From Streptomyces sp. YIM 121038 (GTDB taxonomy: Bacteria > Actinomycetota > Actinomycetes > Streptomycetales > Streptomycetaceae), in NCBI RefSeq assembly GCF_006088715.1, contig NZ_CP030771.1, forward strand, positions 4,722,001 through 4,786,000: a stretch of DNA of 64,000 nt, read 5' to 3'. The position numbers were made by a program, and so were the translations under genes. Positions 27,138-36,355 of this stretch are shown here, piece by piece. The notes under the pieces were generated by a model. It saw nothing but the letters and a program-made list of their open reading frames with translations, ran no database searches and was not told the origin of the DNA. Positions within the stretch are counted from its first letter, which is position 1. Each line of letters starts with the position of its first letter.

Positions 27138-29669
27138 ATGGCAACATCCACACCGTCCGGTGTGCGGGGCAGCCATGCCAAGCACGGGGGGCATCCGCAC
27201 GACAGTGCGCCGATGACCCACCGCCAGATCATGGAGGCTCTCTCCGGCCTGCTGCTCGGCATGTTCGTCGCGATCCTGTCGTCGACGATCGTCTCCAACG
27301 CCCTGCCCGAGATCATCGGCGACCTCGGTGGCGGGCAGTCCGCCTACACCTGGGTCGTCACCGCCGCCCTGCTGTCCATGACGGCCAGCACCCCCCTGTG
27401 GGGCAAGCTGTCCGATCTGTTCAGCAAGAAGGCGCTCGTCCAGATCGCTCTTGTCATTTATGTCCTTGGGTCCGTCGTCGCCGGGCTCTCGCAGAACGCG
27501 GGCATGCTCATCGCCTGCCGCGTGGTGCAGGGCATCGGCGTCGGCGGTCTGTCCGCGCTCGCCCAGATCGTCATGGCCGCGATGATCGCCCCGCGCGAGC
27601 GCGGGCGCTACTCCGGCTATCTGGGCGCCACCTTCGCCGTCGCCACCGTCGGCGGGCCGCTGCTCGGCGGCGTCATCACCGACACCTCCTGGCTCGGCTG
27701 GCGCTGGTGCTTCTACGTGGGCGTGCCGTTCGCCGTCATCGCTCTCGTGGTCCTTCAGAAGACCCTGAAGCTGCCCGTCGTGAAGCGGGACGTGAAGGTC
27801 GACTGGGGCGGTGCCCTGCTCATCTCGGGCGCCGTGTCCCTGCTGCTCGTCTGGATCACCTTCGCGGGCAGCGGCGCCGGCAAGAAGTACGAGTGGCTGT
27901 CGTGGCAGACGTACACGATGGTCGGCGGCGCGGTCCTGCTCGGGCTGCTGTTCCTGCTCGTGGAGTCGCGGGCCAGCGAGCCGATCATCCCGCTGCGGCT
28001 CTTCCGGAACCGGACCATCACGCTCGCCTCGGCGGCCTCGCTGTTCGTGGGTGTCGCGATGTTCACCGGCACCGTGTTCTTCAGCCAGTACTTCCAGCTG
28101 GCCCGGGGCGAGTCGCCGACCATGTCGGGCGTGCTGACCATCCCGATGATCGCTGGGCTGTTCGTCTCCTCGACCGTGTCGGGGCAGCTCATCACCAAGA
28201 CCGGGAAGTGGAAGGCCTGGCTGGTGAGCGGTGGCGTGCTGCTGACCGCCGGGCTCGGCCTCCTCGGCACCATGCGCTACGACACCCCGTACTGGCACAT
28301 CGCCGTCTACATGGCCCTGATGGGCCTCGGCATCGGCATGATGATGCAGAACCTGGTGCTGTGCACGCAGAACCAGGTGGCCCCGGAGGACATCGGCGCC
28401 GCGAGTTCGGTCGTCACGTTCTTCCGCTCGCTCGGCGGGGCCATGGGGGTGTCCGCGCTCGGTGCCGTGATGTCCACGCGGATCACCGACTACGTGAAGG
28501 ACGGCATCGCCGATCTCGGCCCCCAGGGCGCCGCGTTCGGGCACGGCGGGACCGCCGGTGGCGGGATCCCCGATCTGGACAAGCTGCCCGCGCCGTTCCG
28601 CACCGTCATGGAGAGCGCGTACGGGCACGGCATCGCCGACGTCTTCCTGATCGCGGCGCCCATCGCCTTCGTCGCCTTCCTGATCACCCTGTTCATCAAG
28701 GAGGTTCCGCTGCGGTCCGCCGCGGCCGCGGCCGTGGAGTCCGCTCCGGCCACTCCGGCCGCCGGTTCCGCTCCGGCCGCCGGTTCCGCTCCGCAGGCTC
28801 CGGTCGCCGTCGAGGAGCCCGTGCTCGCCGCCGTCGCCGCTGCCGCGGAGGGCGAGCCCGCCGTCCGGGCCTCCGCCGCCGCGCCGTCGGCCGTTCCCAC
28901 GGCCGGGGGCGGGATTCCGGTACGCGGCTTCGTGCGCGGCGCCGAGAGCGCGCCCGTGCCCGGCTCCGCGGTCACCCTGATCTCGCTCGGCGGGCAGCAG
29001 GTCGGCCGCTCGGTGGCGCGGGCCGACGGCTCGTACGCCGTGGACGCGCCCGGCGCCGGGTCGTACGTGCTCATCGCGGCCGCCGACGGGTTCCAGCCGC
29101 AGGCCTCCACCGTCGTGGTCGGCGACGAGCCGCTCGCGTACGACGTGCTCCTGAGCGGGACCAGCGGGCTCAGCGGCGTCGTGCGGACCGCCGAGGGCAA
29201 GCAGCCGCTGCCCGGCGCGCTGGTCGTCGTGACCGATGTGCGGGGCGACGTCCTCGCCACCGGGGCCTGTGACGAGCAGGGCGCGTTCGCCTTCGGCGAG
29301 CTCGTGCCGGGGACCGTCACCGTCGCCGTGAACGCGCCCGGGCACCGGCCGGTGGCCCTGCCCGTCGAGGTCGCCGCCGTGGGCGTCACCCGGGTCGAGG
29401 CCGAACTGCGGCCCGGCGCACGGGTGCTCGGCACCGTGCGGGCCGCCGGAGAGCCGCTCGCCGACGCGCGGGTCACCCTCGTGGACGCGGCGGGCAACGT
29501 CGTGGCGAGCGCGACCACCGGGACGGACGGGGCGTACGCCTTCACCGACCTGGACGGCGGCGAGTACACCGTGATCGCCGCCGGATACCCGCCGGTGGCC
29601 ACCGCCCTCGTCGTCGCCGGGGACGGCGTCGACGGGCACGAGATCGAGCTCGCCCACCCGGGCGAGTGA
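27138..29669 (+). CDS. DHA2-type MFS efflux pump fused to three Ig-like carboxypeptidase-regulatory domains
   Basis: An 843-residue protein. Residues about 30-530 form a 14-helix drug:H+ antiporter of the EmrB/QacA class (motif A-like GKLSDLFSKK, motif C-like GPLLGGVITD). An Ala-rich linker leads to three beta-sandwich repeats of carboxypeptidase-regulatory type, starting near residues 595 (VRGFVRGAESAPVPGSAVTL), 678 and 764. With 14 helices both termini should be cytosolic. The pump is likely derepressed when MarR binds its ligand. AGGAGAAGGAA precedes the ATG. Confidence 0.9.
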   Translation: MATSTPSGVRGSHAKHGGHPHDSAPMTHRQIMEALSGLLLGMFVAILSSTIVSNALPEIIGDLGGGQSAYTWVVTAALLSMTASTPLWGKLSDLFSKKALVQIALVIYVLGSVVAGLSQNAGMLIACRVVQGIGVGGLSALAQIVMAAMIAPRERGRYSGYLGATFAVATVGGPLLGGVITDTSWLGWRWCFYVGVPFAVIALVVLQKTLKLPVVKRDVKVDWGGALLISGAVSLLLVWITFAGSGAGKKYEWLSWQTYTMVGGAVLLGLLFLLVESRASEPIIPLRLFRNRTITLASAASLFVGVAMFTGTVFFSQYFQLARGESPTMSGVLTIPMIAGLFVSSTVSGQLITKTGKWKAWLVSGGVLLTAGLGLLGTMRYDTPYWHIAVYMALMGLGIGMMMQNLVLCTQNQVAPEDIGAASSVVTFFRSLGGAMGVSALGAVMSTRITDYVKDGIADLGPQGAAFGHGGTAGGGIPDLDKLPAPFRTVMESAYGHGIADVFLIAAPIAFVAFLITLFIKEVPLRSAAAAAVESAPATPAAGSAPAAGSAPQAPVAVEEPVLAAVAAAAEGEPAVRASAAAPSAVPTAGGGIPVRGFVRGAESAPVPGSAVTLISLGGQQVGRSVARADGSYAVDAPGAGSYVLIAAADGFQPQASTVVVGDEPLAYDVLLSGTSGLSGVVRTAEGKQPLPGALVVVTDVRGDVLATGACDEQGAFAFGELVPGTVTVAVNAPGHRPVALPVEVAAVGVTRVEAELRPGARVLGTVRAAGEPLADARVTLVDAAGNVVASATTGTDGAYAFTDLDGGEYTVIAAGYPPVATALVVAGDGVDGHEIELAHPGE

Positions 29670-29781
29670 CCGACCCCGGTCCGGGGCGGTGCCGGCACCC
29701 AATGGCAGGGGACGGCCAGCCGGCACCGCCCCGGACCGGACCTTCACCTCGAGCAGTGACAGAGCAAACGGGAGTTGTGGG

Positions 29782-30600
29782 ATGGGGATCAGCGCGCGCG
29801 TACGCACCCGGGACGGGTGGGCGGTGCCGGGCGCCGTCGTGACCGTCACGGACATGACGGGGGCGCAGCTGCTGCGCGTGGACGCGGACGCGGAGGGCGT
29901 GGTGCGGGACGCCACCGCGCTCGCGGCCGGTCCTTACACCGTGATCGTGACCGCCGTCGGGTACGCGCCCGCCGCGGCCACCGCCCTGGTCACCGCGAGC
30001 GGCCGCGCCGACGTGGGCGAGGTGGTGCTCGCCCGCGCGGGCGGCGCCGAGCTGCCCCCGGCCGGGCCCTGGACGATCGACCCCGCCCACTCCACCGTGG
30101 GCGCGGTCGCCCAGCACCTGGGGATCTCCAGCGTGCACGGGCGGTTCACCGCGTTCTCGGGGCGCGTGGACATCGCCGACGACCTGGCGAAGTCGCGCGT
30201 GGAGGCCGTGATCCGGGCCGCCTCCATCGACACGGGCAACGGCCCGCGCGACGAGCACCTGAAGAGCCCGGACTTCCTGGACGTGGCGGCGTACCCGGAG
30301 ATCACCTACCGGTCCACGGACCTGGAGCCCGCCGGGGCCGACCGCTGGACCGTGCGCGGCGACCTCGCCCTGCGCGGCGTCGTCCGGCCCGTGGACCTCG
30401 ACCTGACCTATCTCGGCACCGGCCCCGACCCGTGGGGCGGCACCCGCGCCGCCTTCCGCGCCACCGCCGAGCTGCGGCGCGAGGACTTCGCCCTGCACTA
30501 CAACCAGGTCGTACGGGCCGGGATCGCCGCGATCGGTACGACGCTGCGGGTGGAGCTCGACATCCAGGCGGTGCGCGGCGAGGAGCTGCCGGGCGCCTAG
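29782..30600 (+). CDS. Ig-like domain fused to YceI-family lipid-binding domain
   Basis: A 272-residue protein with an N-terminal carboxypeptidase-regulatory Ig-like repeat (RVRTRDGWAVPGAVVTVTDM, residues 1-87) of the same kind as the repeats of the upstream pump. A YceI domain follows (WTIDPAHSTVGAVAQHLGIS ... FRATAELRREDFALHYNQV). YceI proteins bind isoprenoid or lipid chains in a lipocalin-like barrel. No signal peptide is seen. It lies 112 bp after the pump, probably in the same regulon. GGGAG precedes the ATG. Confidence 0.88.
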   Translation: MGISARVRTRDGWAVPGAVVTVTDMTGAQLLRVDADAEGVVRDATALAAGPYTVIVTAVGYAPAAATALVTASGRADVGEVVLARAGGAELPPAGPWTIDPAHSTVGAVAQHLGISSVHGRFTAFSGRVDIADDLAKSRVEAVIRAASIDTGNGPRDEHLKSPDFLDVAAYPEITYRSTDLEPAGADRWTVRGDLALRGVVRPVDLDLTYLGTGPDPWGGTRAAFRATAELRREDFALHYNQVVRAGIAAIGTTLRVELDIQAVRGEELPGA

Positions 30601-30655
30601 CCGGGGCGCCAGGGGGGCGCCCGGCGTAGGCGCCTGTCAGGGCCGGGGGGCGGTG

Positions 30656-31429
30656 TCAGGGCCGGGAGAGGAGGCCCTCGATGCCCGCGATCAGGAGGTC
30701 GAGCGCGGTCTCGAAGTCCCGCTCCCACATCTCGACGACCGTGGCCTCGGTACGGGAGTTCATCAGCTCCCGGGCGCTGCGGATCGTCTCGTTGCCCGGC
30801 ATCTCCTCGTTCACCGTGCCGACGGCGTCGCGGAAGTACTCCTCCAGCGTCATCCCGGCCTCGTTGCAGCGCGCGATGAAGTGGCCCTCCATCGTGCCGT
30901 AGCCGTACACGAACTGGAACACCGCGGCGATCGCGCCGTTGCGCTGCTGGGGCGCGAGGCCGGTGTTCCGCACGGCCCGCTGTACGGCGAGGGAGTACCG
31001 CAGCCAGTTCGGGCCGATGTTCAGGAACTGGCCGACCAGCGGCGACACCCACGGGTGGCGGATCAGCAGCGCCCGGTAGGCCCGCGCGAGGTCGCGCAGC
31101 TGCCCGCGCCACGCGGCCGGGGCGGTCGTGGTGTCGGGCAGGCGCACCTCGGCGCAGACCGAGTCGAGGGCGAGTTCGAGCAGGTCGTCCTTGGTGTCCA
31201 CGTACCAGTACAGGGACATCGCCGTGACCTCGAGCTCCGCGGCGAGGCGGCGCATGGAGAACTTGGCGAGCCCCTCCGCGTCCAGGAGCCGGACCGTGGC
31301 CTTGGTGATGCGGTCCCGGTCGAGGCCGGACGGCTGGTCGCCCTTGCGGCCGGAGCCGCGCGGCGCCTTGCTCTCCAGCCAGACACTCGTGCGCGCCGTT
31401 CGCTTCGTGCGGTCGGCTGCCTTCACCAT
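30656..31429 (-). CDS. TetR-family regulator (TetR C-terminal class)
   Basis: A 257-residue repressor. The HTH is in ATVRLLDAEGLAKFSMRRLA and LEVTAMSLYWYVDTKDDLLE; the rest matches the tetracycline-repressor-like ligand domain. A basic 40-residue N-terminal arm is unusual. It follows the MFS gene on the same strand (257 bp, filled by a 25-bp repeat array), and the inverted repeat upstream of that MFS gene is its likely operator. AGGAAGGTG precedes ATG 31429. Confidence 0.9.
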   Translation of the reverse strand: MVKAADRTKRTARTSVWLESKAPRGSGRKGDQPSGLDRDRITKATVRLLDAEGLAKFSMRRLAAELEVTAMSLYWYVDTKDDLLELALDSVCAEVRLPDTTTAPAAWRGQLRDLARAYRALLIRHPWVSPLVGQFLNIGPNWLRYSLAVQRAVRNTGLAPQQRNGAIAAVFQFVYGYGTMEGHFIARCNEAGMTLEEYFRDAVGTVNEEMPGNETIRSARELMNSRTEATVVEMWERDFETALDLLIAGIEGLLSRP

Positions 31430-31513
31430 GGCGCACCTTCCTGGTCCAGGTCCTGTTCCCGACGGGTACGGGCGGGCGGGCCGCAACGCGCAGGTCCGCC
31501 CGGCTTCGATGCT

Positions 31514-31663
31514 ATGCGGACGCCCGGTCCGCAGGGTCATGCGGGCGCCCGGTCCGCGGGGCCATGCGGGCGCCCGGTCCGCGGAGCCATGCGGGCGCCC
31601 GGTCCGCGGAGCCATGCGGGCGCCCGGTCCGCTGAGCCATGCGGGCGCTTGGTCCGCACGGCC
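31514..31663. repeat. Six 25-bp tandem repeats between MFS and TetR genes
   Basis: Six in-phase 25-bp units, core GCGGGCGCCCGGTCCGC, fill most of the space between the MFS stop and the TetR start. A diverged copy (31664-31690) reaches into the MFS 3' end. Each core contains a short palindrome (GGGCGCCC), so the transcript could fold into repeated hairpins. Confidence 0.92.
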
Positions 31664-31686
31664 CCGCGGACACGCGGCCCACCGGG

Positions 31687-33222
31687 CTACGCGGACGCGC
31701 CGTCCACGGCGCCCTGCGCGGGCTGACTCGAGTCTGCCCGCCCGGCCCGCCACAGCAACGCCGCCGCGAGGGCGCCGCCGAGGAAGACCGCGGCCGCGCC
31801 GACGAGCTGGCTGGTCTCCAGGCCCGAGGCGAACGCGTCGGAGATGCGCTCCCGCTCGCCCGCCGAGCCCGCCGCGGCCATGGCCGCGGGGAAGGAGGTG
31901 GCGGAGACCGCGACGAGCGCCGCGAAGCGGGCGTTGAGTACGGCCCCGAGGACCGCCACGCCGAGGCCGTTGCCGAACTCCGCGAGCGTGCCGTTGACCC
32001 CCGCGCCCACACCCGCCTTCTCCGGCGGGATCGCGCTCATGATCGCGTTGGCCATCGCGGGCATGGAGAACGAGATGCCCGCGCCCATCAGGACGAGCCC
32101 GGTGAACATGCCCGAGTAGGCGTGGCCGCCGAACACCGCGATCACCACGAGTCCGCCCGCCATCATCGTCATGCCGGTCAGGATCGTGCCGGGCGTGCCC
32201 AGCTTGGTGTGCAGGCGCGCGCCGAGGCCCACCGTGTTCAGGACGACCACGGCGACCGCGAGCGGCGCGGTGCGCAGACCGGCCTCGAGGGGTTCGTAGC
32301 CGAGGACGAACTGCAGGTGCTGGGTGAGCAGATAGAGCGAGCCGCCCATGCCGAAGGCGACCAGGATCGCCCCGGTCACCGCGCCCACGAACTGCTTGTT
32401 CCGGAAGAAGTGCATGTCCAGCATCGGGTACGGGATCCGCAGTTCGTAGACCGTGAACCCGGCCAGGACGCCCACGCCGACACCCGCCGCGACCAGGACG
32501 TGCGCCGACGTCCAGCCGTGCTCGGGCCCGGAGATGATCGCGTACACGACCGAGGCCATGCCGATCGTCGAGAGGACCGCGCCGACCAGGTCGGGCCGGT
32601 CGCCCTGCGGGTTCTTGGACTCGGGGACCAGGCGGACCACCGCGATGACGCCGAGCAGCGCCACCGGGATGTTGATCAGGAAGATCGAGCCCCACCAGAA
32701 GTGGTTCAGCATGAAGCCGCCGAGAAGCGGACCGGCCGCGAAGCCGAGGGAGTTCACGGTCGCCCACAGGCCGATCGCCCGCACCCGCTCGTCCTCGTCG
32801 AAGATCTGCACGACGACGGCGAGCGTGGTGGTCATCAGGAGCGCGCCGCCGATGCCCATCCCGGCGCGGGCCGCGATGAGCTGCGTCGAGGACTGCGCGA
32901 GGCCCGCCGCGAGCGAGCCGAGGCCGAACAGGACGAGGCCCGCGGTCAGCATCTTCTTGCGGCCGTAGCGGTCCGCCGCGCTGCCCGCCGTGAGCAGCAG
33001 GCCGGACTGGACGAGCGAGTACGCGTTGATCATCCACTGGATGTCGGACGACGTGGCGTCGAGCTCGCGGGTGAGCGACGGGATGGCGACGCTCAGGACG
33101 GTGTTGTCGAGCAGCACCGTGAGCTGGGCGAGACAGATGACGCCCAGGATCAGCCAGCGCTGCGGGTGCCGGTCCCGGGGCGCGGCGGCCGCCTCGGGGG
33201 GCTCGGCGGTGGTCGCCGTCAT
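31687..33222 (-). CDS. DHA2-type MFS multidrug transporter
   Basis: A 511-residue, 14-helix drug:H+ antiporter of the EmrB/QacA type. LDNTVLSVAIPSLTREL is the helix-1 motif D region, SAADRYGRKK is motif A, and LGFAAGPLLGG is motif C. ATG 33222 has AAGGAG six bases upstream. Substrate unknown. Expression is probably repressed by the downstream TetR through the 13-bp inverted repeat that overlaps the -10 box. Confidence 0.92.
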   Translation of the reverse strand: MTATTAEPPEAAAAPRDRHPQRWLILGVICLAQLTVLLDNTVLSVAIPSLTRELDATSSDIQWMINAYSLVQSGLLLTAGSAADRYGRKKMLTAGLVLFGLGSLAAGLAQSSTQLIAARAGMGIGGALLMTTTLAVVVQIFDEDERVRAIGLWATVNSLGFAAGPLLGGFMLNHFWWGSIFLINIPVALLGVIAVVRLVPESKNPQGDRPDLVGAVLSTIGMASVVYAIISGPEHGWTSAHVLVAAGVGVGVLAGFTVYELRIPYPMLDMHFFRNKQFVGAVTGAILVAFGMGGSLYLLTQHLQFVLGYEPLEAGLRTAPLAVAVVVLNTVGLGARLHTKLGTPGTILTGMTMMAGGLVVIAVFGGHAYSGMFTGLVLMGAGISFSMPAMANAIMSAIPPEKAGVGAGVNGTLAEFGNGLGVAVLGAVLNARFAALVAVSATSFPAAMAAAGSAGERERISDAFASGLETSQLVGAAAVFLGGALAAALLWRAGRADSSQPAQGAVDGASA

Positions 33223-33238
33223 GGCGGCTCCTTCTCTT

Positions 33239-33298
33239 CTACGGTGTATGAGGCCGAATGCGTCATACACCGTAGAGGAGCCGTCTTACGCTGTACAA
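33239..33298 (-). promoter_or_regulatory. Promoter and TetR operator of the MFS gene
   Basis: CTACGGTGTATGA (33239-33251) and its exact complement (33263-33275) form 13-bp arms around an 11-bp spacer. On the minus strand TTGTAC (33293-33298), 18 bp and TACGGT (33269-33274) make a promoter whose -10 lies inside the distal arm. A further half-site-like CTGTACAA overlaps the -35. Blocking of RNA polymerase by the TetR at 30656-31429 is the natural reading. Confidence 0.78.
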
Positions 33299-33361
33299 GA
33301 AATTTTCGGAGGGGCTCACTCCTTTGGCCGAGTCGGGTGCGGAGGGAGTGGAAGGCGGAAG

Positions 33362-33393
33362 TTCAAGCCCGTCCGGCGTTTGAGGACGAGCGC
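33362..33393. repeat. Dispersed Streptomyces intergenic element
   Basis: AAGCCCGTCCGGCGTTTGAG with its flanks resembles a short sequence that I recall as very frequent in intergenic regions of many Streptomyces genomes. It lies in the 252-bp gap between the MFS promoter and the response-regulator stop. Identification is from memory. Confidence 0.55.
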
Positions 33394-33474
33394 GGAGCGC
33401 GGCAGTGCCCCGGCCAAGAGCCGGGCCCGGGCCGGGGCCCGGCTGCGCCCCCACTGCCCACGGCGCCCGAGGCG

Positions 33475-34224
33475 TTACGCCGCAACCGGGGCGGGCTTGA
33501 TCAGGTAGCCCGCGCCCCGCCGGGTGTGGATCATCGGCTCGCGGCCCGCGTCGATCTTCCGCCGCAGATACGAGATGTACAGCTCGACGACGTTGGCCTG
33601 GCCGCCGAAGTCGTAGCTCCACACCCGGTCGAGGATCTGCGCCTTGCTGAGCACGCGCCGCGGGTTGCGCATCAAGTACCGCAGCAGCTCGAACTCGGTG
33701 GCGGTGAGGTGGATGGACTGCCCGCCGCGCGTCACCTCGTGGCTGTCCTCGTCGAGGGTGAGGTCACCGACGGCGAGCACGGACTCGCTGCGGCGCCCGG
33801 CGCCGGCCCCGGTCCGCCGGATCAGGCCGCGCAGCCGGGCGACGACCTCCTCCAGGCCGAACGGCTTGGTGACGTAGTCGTCGCCGCCCGCCGTGAGCCC
33901 GGCGATCCGGTCCTCGACGGCGTCCTTGCCGGTCAGGAACAGCACCGGCACCTCCGGCAGTTCCCGCCGCACCCGCCCGAGCACGGACAGGCCGTCCATG
34001 TCGGCCAGCATCAGGTCGAGCACGACGACGTCCGGCCGGAAGCTCCGCGCGGCCCGCACGGCCCCCAGTCCGTCCGTGGCGCTGCGGATCTCCCAGCCCT
34101 CGTAGCGCAGGGCCATGGACAGCAGCTCGGTGAGCGACACCTCGTCGTCCACGACGAGCACGCGGACGGGACTCCCGTCCGGCCTGAGCAGTTCGGTACG
34201 CCCCTGGGGCGAGGTCGTGGTCAT
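33475..34224 (-). CDS. OmpR-family response regulator, orphan
   Basis: A 249-residue two-domain regulator: receiver domain ([20 protein letters not shown], phospho-Asp in [13 protein letters not shown], Lys in [10 protein letters not shown]) and OmpR winged helix ([20 protein letters not shown] ... [14 protein letters not shown]). It resembles the TrcR/PrrA group. No histidine kinase gene is adjacent on either side, which is unusual for this class. GAAGG precedes ATG 34224. Confidence 0.9.
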   Translation of the reverse strand: MTTTSPQGRTELLRPDGSPVRVLVVDDEVSLTELLSMALRYEGWEIRSATDGLGAVRAARSFRPDVVVLDLMLADMDGLSVLGRVRRELPEVPVLFLTGKDAVEDRIAGLTAGGDDYVTKPFGLEEVVARLRGLIRRTGAGAGRRSESVLAVGDLTLDEDSHEVTRGGQSIHLTATEFELLRYLMRNPRRVLSKAQILDRVWSYDFGGQANVVELYISYLRRKIDAGREPMIHTRRGAGYLIKPAPVAA

Positions 34225-34371
34225 GCCTTCAGCGTGGGCGCGGGGGGTGAGAGGGGGCTTGCGGGTTCCTGTGAATTCCCTAAGAAGGGCGTTTGGGCGC
34301 GGCGGGGGGCCGGGCTTCCTGCGCGAACGGGTGGCCGGGGCTCGGGCCGGGGGAGGCCTGGGCTCGGGCCC

Positions 34372-34481
34372 GGGAGCGGCCGGGCCTCGGGCCGGGAGCG
34401 GTCGGGTCTCGGACCGGGGGCGGCCGGGCCTCGGACCGGGAGCGGCCGGGCCTCGGACCGGGAGCGGCCAGGCCTCGGACC
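34372..34481. repeat. Five 22-bp tandem repeats upstream of the response regulator
   Basis: Five in-phase 22-bp units (core GAGCGGCCGGGCCTCGGACC) lie in the 286-bp gap between the amidohydrolase stop and the response-regulator start. Copies differ by one to four bases. Confidence 0.9.
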
Positions 34482-34510
34482 GGGGGCGGCCGCCCCGCCC
34501 GCGTGGGCCG

Positions 34511-35803
34511 TCACCCCAGCCCGAACAGCCTCGCCCCGTTCCCGTGGCACACCCCCCTGAGCCACGCGTCACCGAGGCCGAGCCGCTCCAGGGACTCCAG
34601 CTGATGCCCGTACCCGTAGGGGATGTTGGGGAAGTCCGTGCCGAGCAGCACCCGGTCGCCGAGGTCCGCGAGCCGCGCCCGCTCCCCGCGCGGGAACGGC
34701 GACTCCCGCTCGCTGAAGTCCGTGAACGCCATGGTCGTGTCGAGCCGCACCTCCCCGTACCGCTCGGCCAGGTCGAGGAAGTCCGCGTACTCCGGCATGC
34801 CCATGTGCGCCACGACGAGCCGCAGCCGGGGGTGGCGCGCGAGCAGCCGCCCCACCGGCTCGGGTCCGGTGTGCTTGCCGGGCACGGGCCCGGATCCGCA
34901 GTGCATCACCACCGGCGTGCCGGTGTCGGCGAGCAGCCCCCACGCCGGGTCCAGCAGCGCGTCGTTCGGGTCGTACGCCCCCACCTGTACGTGCGCCTTG
35001 AACACCCGGGCCCCGGCCTCGACCGCCTCCCGCACATAGTCCTCGACGCCGGGCTCCGGGAACAGGGTGGCCGTGTGCAGACAGTCCGGCGTACGGGCCG
35101 CGAAGTCCACCGCCCAGCCGTTGAGCCAGCGGGCCATGCCCGGCTTGTGCGGATAGAGCATCGCCGTGAAGGCCCGCACGCCGAACTCCCGCAGCACGGC
35201 GAGCCGTCGCTCCTCGTCGTGCCGGTACGCGATGGGCCACTCGCGGTTCGTCAGGGGACCGACTCCGTCGAAGTACGCCCACACCTTGGCGAGGACGCGC
35301 TCCGGCATGAAGTGCGTGTGCACGTCGACGAGCCCCGGCAGCCCGAGCCTCCGCCAGAACCCGACCACGGCCTCGACTTCGCCGGGTCCACCCGGCCTTG
35401 CCGAGTCCGTGGCCTCCGCCGGCCGAACGGGCTCACCGAGTTCACGAGGCTCACCGAATTCACCGGGCCTACTGGGCTCACCAGGCCCACCGGGCTCACT
35501 GGGCTCACTGGGCTCACCAGGCCCACCGAGCTCACTGGGCCTACCAAGCCCACCGGACTCACCAGACTCACTCAACTCACCGGACCGGCTGGGCTCACCA
35601 GGCTCACCCAACTCACCGGACCGGCTGGGCTCATCAGGCCCACCAAGCTCACTGGGCCTACCGGACCCACTGGGCTCACCGGGCTCACCGGGCTCGCCCA
35701 AAGGCCGCTCCAGGCCCTCCCCGCCGCCTTCCCCCCGGTCGCGCCCCCGCTCCCCCGCCTCACTCGCCACCGTCGGCCACCCCCGCTCCCCGCTCGCGCC
35801 CAT
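34511..35803 (-). CDS. Amidohydrolase (metal-dependent TIM barrel) with N-terminal collagen-like tract
   Basis: The catalytic part, about 285 residues, starts with the metal motif [12 protein letters not shown] and contains [32 protein letters not shown] and the final [16 protein letters not shown], as in the amidohydrolase-2 family. Upstream are about 130 residues of Gly/Pro/Glu/Ser triplets. Two starts are possible: ATG 35803 (GGAG close upstream) includes the tract and overlaps the preceding gene by 44 bp; GTG 35368 (GAGG upstream) gives a normal-length enzyme without it. Substrate unknown. Confidence 0.8.
   Translation of the reverse strand: MGASGERGWPTVASEAGERGRDRGEGGGEGLERPLGEPGEPGEPSGSGRPSELGGPDEPSRSGELGEPGEPSRSGELSESGESGGLGRPSELGGPGEPSEPSEPGGPGEPSRPGEFGEPRELGEPVRPAEATDSARPGGPGEVEAVVGFWRRLGLPGLVDVHTHFMPERVLAKVWAYFDGVGPLTNREWPIAYRHDEERRLAVLREFGVRAFTAMLYPHKPGMARWLNGWAVDFAARTPDCLHTATLFPEPGVEDYVREAVEAGARVFKAHVQVGAYDPNDALLDPAWGLLADTGTPVVMHCGSGPVPGKHTGPEPVGRLLARHPRLRLVVAHMGMPEYADFLDLAERYGEVRLDTTMAFTDFSERESPFPRGERARLADLGDRVLLGTDFPNIPYGYGHQLESLERLGLGDAWLRGVCHGNGARLFGLG
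35430..35710. repeat. 9-bp-periodic repeats encoding GEP/SEL/GGP triplets
   Basis: Variants of GGGCTCACC recur for about 280 bp; many are exact adjacent copies. In the amidohydrolase frame they give triplets such as GEP, GGP, SRS and GEL. The 9-bp period keeps any frame open, so it does not itself prove translation. Confidence 0.85.
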
Positions 35804-36215
35804 AACTCCGCTCCACCTTGGCCACGTGCACCACGTACCGCTCGTACCACTCCTCCCGGCCGCGCTTCCGCGCCTCCCGGTGCTCCGAGTCGTCCCGCCA
35901 CGCCTTGACCGCGTCCAGGTCCCGGAAGTACGCGACGGTGATCCCGAGCCCGCCGGGCGTCCGTGCCGAGTCGGCGCCGAGGAAGCCCGGGACCTGCGCC
36001 ACCCGCTCGTCCATGCGCTGGGCGGTCTCGCCGTAGCCGTGGTCCCCGTCGGTGCGCAGGGCGGTGAACACGACCGAGTAGTACGGCGGTTCGAAGGGCC
36101 CGGCGGGCCCGGACACCTCAGGTATCCCACGGCCGCCGGGCTCGTGCTCCGTCAACTCGTCAGCGGCCAGCTCGTCATCAGTCAACTCGTCAGCAGTCAG
36201 CGCGTGATCAGTCAT
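35760..36215 (-). CDS. Antibiotic biosynthesis monooxygenase-like (ABM) domain protein
   Basis: A 151-residue protein. After an acidic N-terminus with repeated ELT(A/D)DELA motifs (about 25 residues), the ABM ferredoxin-like fold runs from [19 protein letters not shown] through [20 protein letters not shown] to [16 protein letters not shown] proteins include cofactor-free monooxygenases and small heme-handling enzymes. It overlaps or abuts the amidohydrolase start, so the two are probably co-translated. Confidence 0.82.
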   Translation of the reverse strand: MTDHALTADELTDDELAADELTEHEPGGRGIPEVSGPAGPFEPPYYSVVFTALRTDGDHGYGETAQRMDERVAQVPGFLGADSARTPGGLGITVAYFRDLDAVKAWRDDSEHREARKRGREEWYERYVVHVAKVERSYGRERGAGVADGGE

Positions 36216-36355
36216 GGCACCCACCGTCACCGGCGGCCGAACCTCCTGTCCACCTCAGCGAGCCCGCCTTGCCGAACGGGCAGCCAGTTTTGACCTTCCG
36301 GTCAGCGAACGGGGCTGGGAGACCGCAGGGGCAGGCCGCCGACAGGGCCGGGGCC

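Noticed and set aside
30653..31937. Plus-strand frames across the 25-bp repeats and TetR gene
   Set aside because: They are antisense shadows and repeat translations; the minus-strand TetR and MFS genes are clear.
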